Shown here: in pieces, positions 1 to 4,166 of the stretch
Layout of the letters: the number at the start of each line of letters is the position of its first letter
Numbering within the stretch: the stretch's first letter is position 1
NCBI GenBank assembly: GCA_007129145.1
Contig: SKWC01000469.1
Span: forward strand, 1 to 5,098
DNA: 5,098 nucleotides
Direction: 5' to 3'
Origin: Rubritepida sp.
Lineage (GTDB): Bacteria > Pseudomonadota > Alphaproteobacteria > Acetobacterales > Acetobacteraceae
Made by a program: the position numbers and the translations under genes
The notes under the pieces: generated by a model
What the model saw: only the letters and a program-made list of their open reading frames with translations
What the model was told of the DNA's origin: nothing
Databases searched by the model: none

Positions 1-128
1 AGGGCGGGGCGCCGGCCGATGCCGCCGCGCCGGCCGAAGCCCGCTTCCTCATAGATGGCGCGTTCCTCGGGCGGAATGATGTTCTTCCAGTCGAGGTCCT
101 GCCGCGTGCCGCTTGCATGAGTTGTCAC
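1..128 (-). CDS. Isochorismatase-family cysteine hydrolase, possibly N-carbamoylsarcosine amidase-like (N-terminal part only)
   Basis: Read on the minus strand from a GTG at 128-126, this frame gives 42 codons and runs off the left edge. It begins MTTHASGTRQDLDWKNIIP and continues with PEERAIYEEAGFGRRGGIG and then RRPA. A Trp followed by I-I-P, then E-R-x-x-Y-x-x-A-G-F-G and a G-x-R-P-A stretch, is what I recall from the N-terminal arm of N-carbamoylsarcosine amidase-like isochorismatase-fold proteins, just before their first beta strand. Such enzymes hydrolyse amide or carbamoyl groups with an Asp-Lys-Cys triad; none of those residues lies in this fragment. GTG is chosen because a GGAGG sits 8 nt upstream. 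The ATG at 118 is in another frame, which lacks this motif. The gene diverges from the Bug receptor at 220. The nearby hydantoinase makes a role in hydrolysing N-carbamoyl products plausible, but that is inference. Family call fairly sure; substrate unknown. Confidence 0.72.
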   Translation of the reverse strand, partial: MTTHASGTRQDLDWKNIIPPEERAIYEEAGFGRRGGIGRRPA

Positions 129-136
129 GCAGTAAT

Positions 137-141
137 CCTCC
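137..141 (-). promoter_or_regulatory. Ribosome binding site that fixes a GTG start
   Basis: Minus-strand GGAGG lies 8 nt before the GTG at 128-126. It supports that GTG as the start of the partial isochorismatase-family gene, which has no in-frame ATG in the visible part. Confidence 0.7.
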
Positions 142-156
142 AATATACGGCCGAAC

Positions 157-183
157 TTGACCCTTGGCACACCACTGCATAAA
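157..183 (+). promoter_or_regulatory. Candidate sigma70-type promoter for the first Bug receptor
   Basis: TTGACC at 157-162 matches five of six bases of the -35 consensus. It is followed by CATAAA at 178-183 after 15 nt, or by TAAACC at 180-185 after the more usual 17 nt; both -10 candidates are weak. A TG at 176-177 just before them could act as an extended -10. Transcription would start near 190, leaving a short leader that holds the GGAGG at 207-211. This rests on consensus matching only. Confidence 0.33.
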
Positions 184-191
184 CCCTGCAT
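175..191 (+). repeat. Direct repeat CTGCAT spaced one helical turn apart
   Basis: CTGCAT occurs at 175-180 and again at 186-191, 11 bp start to start, so both copies face the same side of the helix. They overlap the candidate -10 of the Bug receptor. A regulator dimer could bind here, but 6-bp repeats can arise by chance and no regulator gene is in view. Confidence 0.3.
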
Positions 192-206
192 GACTTCCCG
201 AAAAGC

Positions 207-211
207 GGAGG
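207..211 (+). promoter_or_regulatory. Ribosome binding site of the first Bug receptor
   Basis: GGAGG sits 8 nt before the ATG at 220. It decides the start: the in-frame upstream TTG at 157 and ATG at 190 would add residues in front of an otherwise complete signal peptide. Confidence 0.75.
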
Positions 212-219
212 AAACGCAC

Positions 220-1206
220 ATGTCCACCACCCGACGTCACATCTGGCGCGCCGGCGCCGCACTGGGCCTCGCGCCGCTGGCCGCCCCCAACCTGGCCCGC
301 GCCCAGGCCAGCTGGCCAAGCGGCCCCATCCGCGTGGTCGTGCCCTTCCCGCCCGGGGGCAGCGTGGACACCATCGTGCGCCTGGTGCAGCCCCACCTGC
401 AGGAGGCGCTGGGCGTGCCCATCAGCGTGGAGAGCCGCGCGGGCGCGGGCGGCGCCATCGGCACCGGCACGGTGGCGCGCGCCGCTCCGGATGGACAGAC
501 CTTCATCCTGGTCTTCGACACCCATGCGGTGAACCCCGCGCTGATGCCGGATATCGGCTTCGACGCGCGGCGCGACTTCACGCCGATCATGCTGGTGGGC
601 TCCGCGCCCATGCTGATCTGCACCCCCAACGCCCGCCCCTGGCAGAGCCTGGAGCAGGTGATCGCCGCCGCCCGCGAGCGCCCCGACACCATCACCTATG
701 GCACGGTCGGCGTGGGCAGCCTCGCGCATCTGACCGTCTCGCTCATGCAGCGGCGCGGCGGCTTCCAGATGGTGCATGTGCCCTATCGCGGCGGCGGGCC
801 GCTGACGGCGGCCGCGGTGGCCGGCGAGGTGGACCTCGCGCTCTCCACCAATGCGGGCTTCGGCGGCCAGGTCGGCCAGACCATCCGCCCGCTGGCCCAG
901 ACCAGCGGCCGGCGCTCGCCGCATTTCCAGAACATCCCGACCGTCCAGGAATCCGGCGTGCCGGAGATCGACGCGCTGTCCTGGTGGGGGCTGCTGGGTC
1001 CGGCTGGCTTGCCCGAGGACATCGTGACCCGCTTCCACGCCGCCTGGGCGCGCGCCCTGCAGCAGCCCGAGGTGCGCGGCCGGCTGACCAGCCCGCTGGG
1101 GGTGGAGATCATCGCCTCCTCGCCGGCCGAATTCGCGACCTTCCTCGAGACCCAGATCAGCACCTGGGGACAGGTGGTGCGGCAGGAGAACATCACCGCC
1201 GGCTGA
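220..1206 (+). CDS. Bug/TctC-family periplasmic solute-binding receptor
   Basis: This 328-residue protein has the usual length for the Bug (TctC) family, the extracytoplasmic receptors of tripartite tricarboxylate transporters. The family binds small carboxylates and related compounds. Residues 1-30 look like an export signal: T-R-R-H-I-W-R at 4-10 resembles a twin-arginine motif, followed by an Ala/Leu/Gly-rich core and AQA at 28-30 as a likely cleavage site. The mature protein opens SWPSGPIRVVVPFPPGG, with the family's G-G-x-x-D loop ending at Asp50. R-A-G-A-G-G follows at 73-78, and V-P-Y-R-G-G-G near the middle marks the second ligand-binding lobe. It diverges from the isochorismatase-family gene and converges on hemN. 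No TctA or TctB membrane gene is visible, so the receptor is an orphan here. The ligand cannot be read from the sequence; nearby genes suggest a ureide, hydantoin or N-carbamoyl acid, which is inference. Confidence 0.92.
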   Translation: MSTTRRHIWRAGAALGLAPLAAPNLARAQASWPSGPIRVVVPFPPGGSVDTIVRLVQPHLQEALGVPISVESRAGAGGAIGTGTVARAAPDGQTFILVFDTHAVNPALMPDIGFDARRDFTPIMLVGSAPMLICTPNARPWQSLEQVIAAARERPDTITYGTVGVGSLAHLTVSLMQRRGGFQMVHVPYRGGGPLTAAAVAGEVDLALSTNAGFGGQVGQTIRPLAQTSGRRSPHFQNIPTVQESGVPEIDALSWWGLLGPAGLPEDIVTRFHAAWARALQQPEVRGRLTSPLGVEIIASSPAEFATFLETQISTWGQVVRQENITAG

Positions 1207-1225
1207 ACCGGCGGCCTGGCATGGG

Positions 1226-1250
1226 GCGCGGCGGCGCTACACCGCCGCGC
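1226..1250. terminator. GC-rich hairpin between convergent genes, possible bidirectional terminator
   Basis: GCGCGGCGG at 1226-1234 and its exact reverse complement CCGCCGCGC at 1242-1250 form a 9-bp stem with a 7-nt loop. The loop holds the hemN stop codon (1237-1239), and the right arm codes for the last HemN residues. It lies 19 bp past the receptor's stop, so it could end both convergent transcripts. No T-run follows on either strand, so it is not a textbook intrinsic terminator. In such GC-rich DNA it may instead protect 3' ends, or be chance. Confidence 0.42.
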
Positions 1251-2568
1251 TGTGCCGCGCCTTGCCCATCGCCAGATAGGCGTCGAAGCAGGCGGCGGCG
1301 TGGCGCATGAAGGCGCGCGCCTCCTCCGGGATGGTCAGCCAGCCGCCCGACAGCCGCACCAGCCCATCGGCCTCCAGCGCGTGCAGTCCCGGCAGCGCCG
1401 ATTGCAGGACCTGCGCGGGCAGGGTGTCGAGGTCGAGGGTCAGGTCGCACATCAGCCGCTCGATCGCCTCGCGCCGCACCCGATCCTCCTCGGTCAGCGC
1501 AAGGCCGCGCGCCACCGGTAGCCGCCCCGCCTCGACGGCCGCCACATAGGCGCGCTCATCGGGGATGTTCTGCGCATAGCCCTGCGGCACCGCGCTGATC
1601 GAGGAGGCGCCGAGGCCCAGCAGCATCGGCGCGTCGTCGGTGGTGTAGCCCTGGAAGTTGCGGCGCAGCCGGCCGGCCGCGGCGGCGCGCGCCATGGCGT
1701 CCTCGGGCCTCGCGAAGTGATCGAGGCCGATGGGCGCGAAGCCCGCCTCGCGCAGCACCCGCGCGGCCTCCGCCGCCTGGCGCAGCCGCTCATCCGCGCC
1801 GGGCAGGGCCTCGGCCTCGATGGCGCGCTGCGCGGGCTTCATCCAGGGCACATGGGCATAGCCGAACACCGCCACCCGGTCGGCGCCGAGATCCGCCGCC
1901 AGCGCCGCCGTCGCGGCCACATGCGCGCTCGTCTGGCCGGGCAGGCCGTACATCATGTCGAGGTTGATGGCGCGGATGCCCGCCGCGCGCAGACGCTCGA
2001 CGGCGGTGCGCACCAGCGCCTCGGGCTGCACGCGCCCCATGCGCTGCTGCACCTCCGGATTCGCGTCCTGCAGGCCGAGCGAGGCGCGGTTGAAGCCCTC
2101 GGCCGCCAGCGTGGCCACCATCTCCTCGGTCAGGCTGCGGGGGTCGAGTTCGACCGAAAGCTCGGCGCGGCGGGCGAAGGGGAACAGCGCCTTCAGCCGC
2201 CCCATCAGCGCCTTCAGCCGCGCCGCCCCCAGCGCCGAGGGCGTGCCCCCGCCCAGATGCAGCTGCTGCACGATGCCATCGGCCGGCAGGGCGAGTGCGA
2301 GCAGCCGTGCCTCGCGCAGCAGCGCCTCGGCATAGCGCGTGATGCGCTCCTCGTTGCGGGTCACGGTGGTGTGGCAGCCGCAGTACCAGCACAGCTCATG
2401 GCAGAAGGGGATGTGCACATAGAGCGACAGCGCCTCGGCCGGCTGCATCTGCGCGAGCCAGCAGCGCCAATCCTCCTCCGCCAGCGGCGCGAAATGCGGC
2501 GCGGTCGGATAGCTTGTGTAGCGCGGCAGGTTGACCGCGGCGTAGGGGGCGAGGCGTGGGCTGTCCAT
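1237..2568 (-). CDS. hemN: Oxygen-independent coproporphyrinogen III dehydrogenase (radical SAM)
   Basis: HemN oxidatively decarboxylates coproporphyrinogen III to protoporphyrinogen IX in the cytoplasm, using S-adenosylmethionine and a 4Fe-4S cluster. It is the oxygen-free step of heme synthesis. The 443 residues compare with about 457 in Escherichia coli. P-R-Y-T-S-Y-P-T-A lies at 15-23. The radical-SAM cluster site is YVHIPFCHELCWYCGC at 50-65, with ligands Cys56, Cys60 and Cys63. The extra Cys65 marks true HemN rather than HemW-type relatives. GGGTPS follows at 106-111, then G-F-N-R-x-S-L-G-L-Q-D, N-L-D-M-M-Y-G-L-P-G-Q-T and F-G-Y-A-H-V-P, with a C-terminal helical domain after about residue 365. 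ATG 2568 is the only sensible start: the next in-frame codons upstream contain no start before a TGA at 2616-2614. No Shine-Dalgarno sequence precedes it. An FNR-like site upstream suggests induction at low oxygen. It is functionally unrelated to its neighbours. Confidence 0.96.
   Translation of the reverse strand: MDSPRLAPYAAVNLPRYTSYPTAPHFAPLAEEDWRCWLAQMQPAEALSLYVHIPFCHELCWYCGCHTTVTRNEERITRYAEALLREARLLALALPADGIVQQLHLGGGTPSALGAARLKALMGRLKALFPFARRAELSVELDPRSLTEEMVATLAAEGFNRASLGLQDANPEVQQRMGRVQPEALVRTAVERLRAAGIRAINLDMMYGLPGQTSAHVAATAALAADLGADRVAVFGYAHVPWMKPAQRAIEAEALPGADERLRQAAEAARVLREAGFAPIGLDHFARPEDAMARAAAAGRLRRNFQGYTTDDAPMLLGLGASSISAVPQGYAQNIPDERAYVAAVEAGRLPVARGLALTEEDRVRREAIERLMCDLTLDLDTLPAQVLQSALPGLHALEADGLVRLSGGWLTIPEEARAFMRHAAACFDAYLAMGKARHSAAV
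2185..2221 (-). repeat. Short in-frame tandem repeat inside hemN
   Basis: The 16-mer CAGCGCCTTCAGCCGC (plus-strand reading) occurs at 2185-2200 and again at 2206-2221, exactly 21 nt apart. It encodes the helical stretch R-L-K-A-L-M-G-R-L-K-A-L-F in HemN. Compared with my memory of the E. coli protein this segment has no extra length, so it probably reflects similar helix residues in biased codons rather than a recent duplication. Confidence 0.6.
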
Positions 2569-2603
2569 GGCAGCAAGAAGAACCGGTGCCGCGGCCTCTT
2601 GCC

Positions 2604-2617
2604 TTGCGCCCGATCAA
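2604..2617 (-). promoter_or_regulatory. Candidate FNR/FnrL/FixK-type binding site upstream of hemN
   Basis: Read toward hemN, the site is TTGATCGGGCGCAA. The left half TTGAT is a perfect match to the FNR/FixK consensus TTGAT-N4-ATCAA. The right half CGCAA keeps the CAA, giving 8 of 10 conserved positions. It is the right kind of site for hemN, a classic target of FNR-family oxygen regulators in proteobacteria. Its centre lies about 42 bp before the hemN ATG. It would also lie near the promoter of the divergent hydantoinase gene and could affect that gene. No regulator gene is in view. Confidence 0.5.
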
Positions 2618-2643
2618 TTGGCGAAGCTTGATTGCCTGCCAAT
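2613..2643. repeat. Two overlapping inverted repeats in the hemN/hydantoinase control region
   Basis: ATCAA at 2613-2617 is mirrored by TTGAT at 2628-2632, with 10 bp between. ATTGGC at 2617-2622 is mirrored by GCCAAT at 2638-2643, with 15 bp between. The second pair ends just before the hydantoinase ribosome binding site. Either could be an operator half-site pair, and the ATCAA arm is shared with the FNR-like site. The arms are short, so chance is not excluded. Confidence 0.35.
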
Positions 2644-2644
2644 G

Positions 2645-2649
2645 AAGGA
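2645..2649 (+). promoter_or_regulatory. Ribosome binding site that fixes the hydantoinase start
   Basis: AAGGA lies 7 nt before the ATG at 2657. It favours that ATG over the in-frame ATG at 2642, which has no such motif, and over the ATG at 2567, which would overlap the hemN start region and add residues unlike the family. Confidence 0.7.
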
Positions 2650-2656
2650 AAATTAC

Positions 2657-4099
2657 ATGACCCAGCTTGAGACCGCGATCCGCGGCGGGACCGTCGTGAC
2701 CGCGGAGGGCATGATCCGCGCCGATGTGGGCATCGCGGGCGGGCGGGTCGTGGCGCTGGCCGAATCCCTGCCCGATGCGGCGCGCGTCATCGAGGCGGAC
2801 GGTCTGTGGGTGATGCCCGGCGGCGTGGACAGCCATTGCCACATCGAGGAGGCGCAGCCCGGCGGCGGCGCCAATGAGGAGAGCTTCGTCACCGCCTCGC
2901 GCGCCGCCTTCGCGGGGGGCACGACCTCGGTCGTGTGCTTCATCCCGCAATGGAAGGGCGGCGGGCTGCTGGAGCGCCTGGCCGATGTCGAGGCGCGCGC
3001 CGCCCATGCCATGCTGGACCACGCCTTCCACCAGATCATCACCGACCCGACCGATGCGGTGCTGGAGCGGGAGCTGCCGCAGGTGGTGGCGAAGGGCATC
3101 CGCAGCCTCAAGGCCTTCCTGACCTATGATTCGATGCACCTGGACGACGGGCAGTTCCTCAAGGTGCTGGTGGCGGCCAAGCGCCATGGCTGCCTGGTGA
3201 CGGTGCATTGCGAGAACTACGCCGCGATCAATTGGCGCATCGAGGCGCTGCTGGCCGCCGGGATGACCGCGCCGAAATACCACGCCTGGGCCCGCCCGCC
3301 GGTGGTCGAGCGCGAGGCGACGCACCGCGCCATCGCGCTGGCCGAGGTGGTGGACCAGCCCATCCAGATCTTCCACGTCAGCTGCGTCGAGGCCGCCGAT
3401 GAGATCGCCCGCGCCCAGGCCCGCGGCGTGAAGGTCTGGGGCGAGACCTGCCCGCAGTATTTCACCCTCACGGCCGGCGACATGGACCGCCCCGGCTTCG
3501 AGGGGGCGAAGTTCATGTGCAGCCCCGCCCCGCGCGAAGCCGAGGAACACGCCCGCGTGTGGGAGATGATCCGCCGCGGCGTGCTGGACATCGTCAGCTC
3601 CGACCATTGCGCCTTCAGCTTCGAGGGCACGGCGGGCAAGCGCCAGAACGGGGATGCGAGCTTCGCCGTGATCCCGAACGGCATTCCCGGCCTGACCGCG
3701 CGGCTGCCGCTGGTGTTCAGCGAGGGGGTGGCGAAGGGGCGCATCAGCCCGGAGCATTTCGTGCGGCTGACCGCGACCAACCCCGCAAAGCTGATGGGGC
3801 TGTGGCCGCGCAAGGGCGGCATCCACATCGGCGCCGATGCCGACATCGCGCTGTGGGATCCCACGCGGCGCACCCGCCTGACCAACGCGCTCATGCAGCA
3901 TGCCATCGACTACACCCCCTATGAGGGCATCGAGGTGACGGGCTGGCCGTTGCGGCTGCTGCGCCGCGGGGAGGTGGTGATGGCCGATGGCGAGGTTTCG
4001 GCCGAGCCCGGCTCAGGCCGCTACCTGCCGCGCGCACCCTATCCGATGGTCGCCCCGCGCGGCGTCGTGCCCTTCGGCTTCGACGCCGCGAATGCCTGA
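2657..4099 (+). CDS. Dihydropyrimidinase/phenylhydantoinase-family cyclic amidohydrolase
   Basis: The 480-residue cytoplasmic enzyme should open cyclic imides or ureides (dihydropyrimidines, hydantoins) to N-carbamoyl acids, using a binuclear metal centre. A small beta domain at about 1-50 leads to H-C-H at 60-62 (metal ligands). Lys152 in S-L-K-A-F-L-T-Y is the probable carboxylated bridging lysine, and Tyr157 the probable oxyanion residue. His184 (V-H-C-E-N), His240 (F-H-V-S-C) and Asp315 (S-S-D-H) complete the site. G-E-T-C-P-Q-Y at 261-267, the C-S-P loop at 287-289 and N-G-I-P-G at 340-344 are family substrate-side motifs. Oddities are S-P-A-P-R and N-G-I-P-G-L, where I recall S-P-P-x-R and N-G-[VI]-P-G-I-E, and cysteines beside three metal ligands. 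Length is normal and all ligands are present, so it is probably active. It diverges from hemN and is followed 67 bp later by a second Bug receptor, likely in one transcript. Dihydroorotase or allantoinase are less likely. Confidence 0.9.
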   Translation: MTQLETAIRGGTVVTAEGMIRADVGIAGGRVVALAESLPDAARVIEADGLWVMPGGVDSHCHIEEAQPGGGANEESFVTASRAAFAGGTTSVVCFIPQWKGGGLLERLADVEARAAHAMLDHAFHQIITDPTDAVLERELPQVVAKGIRSLKAFLTYDSMHLDDGQFLKVLVAAKRHGCLVTVHCENYAAINWRIEALLAAGMTAPKYHAWARPPVVEREATHRAIALAEVVDQPIQIFHVSCVEAADEIARAQARGVKVWGETCPQYFTLTAGDMDRPGFEGAKFMCSPAPREAEEHARVWEMIRRGVLDIVSSDHCAFSFEGTAGKRQNGDASFAVIPNGIPGLTARLPLVFSEGVAKGRISPEHFVRLTATNPAKLMGLWPRKGGIHIGADADIALWDPTRRTRLTNALMQHAIDYTPYEGIEVTGWPLRLLRRGEVVMADGEVSAEPGSGRYLPRAPYPMVAPRGVVPFGFDAANA

Positions 4100-4109
4100 T
4101 TGCGGCCAT

Positions 4110-4157
4110 GCACGGCGGGTGCTTACCATCGCCCAAGTTGAAATAAATTCACGGAGG
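4110..4157 (+). promoter_or_regulatory. Hydantoinase-to-receptor spacer with ribosome binding site
   Basis: The 67-bp gap between the hydantoinase stop and the second receptor holds a small stem (GCAC 4110-4113 with GTGC 4119-4122). An A/T-rich patch follows at about 4136-4150, unusual in this DNA. GGAGG at 4153-4157 is 9 nt before the ATG at 4167. I see no convincing terminator or promoter. Co-transcription with the hydantoinase gene is the simplest reading. Confidence 0.55.
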
Positions 4158-4166
4158 CTCCACGAA

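Noticed and set aside
142..170. Minus-strand promoter GTGCCA-N17-TATATT for the isochorismatase-family gene
   Set aside because: The match is decent, but the implied transcription start (about 135) would leave the GGAGG at 137-141 outside the mRNA, contradicting the gene's clear ribosome binding site.
157..219. TTG start at 157 for the first Bug receptor
   Set aside because: It would put 21 polar residues before the signal peptide and coincides with the candidate -35 box. GGAGG supports ATG 220.
49..1038. Open frame of 329 codons on the minus strand opposite the first Bug receptor
   Set aside because: It is a shadow frame with low-complexity composition and no recognisable domain. It would overlap the isochorismatase-family gene in another frame.
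2185..2221. Recent tandem duplication within hemN
   Set aside because: The 16-nt repeat is exact, but the protein segment has the same length as I recall for E. coli HemN, so no insertion is needed to explain it.
1717..2631. Plus-strand open frame of about 300 codons opposite hemN
   Set aside because: It is antisense to a complete, motif-perfect hemN and is composed of Arg, Gln, His and Ala-rich sequence typical of GC-driven false frames.
2567..2656. Upstream ATG starts for the hydantoinase at 2567 and 2642
   Set aside because: The 2567 start would overlap the hemN start codon and add an unrelated N-terminus. The 2642 ATG lacks a ribosome binding site, whereas AAGGA sits 7 nt before 2657.
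2396..3901. Long open frame of about 500 codons on the minus strand opposite the hydantoinase gene
   Set aside because: It is antisense to a strongly conserved enzyme, is rich in His, Arg, Ala and Gly without any family motif, and is expected from high third-position GC. Its end also overlaps hemN.
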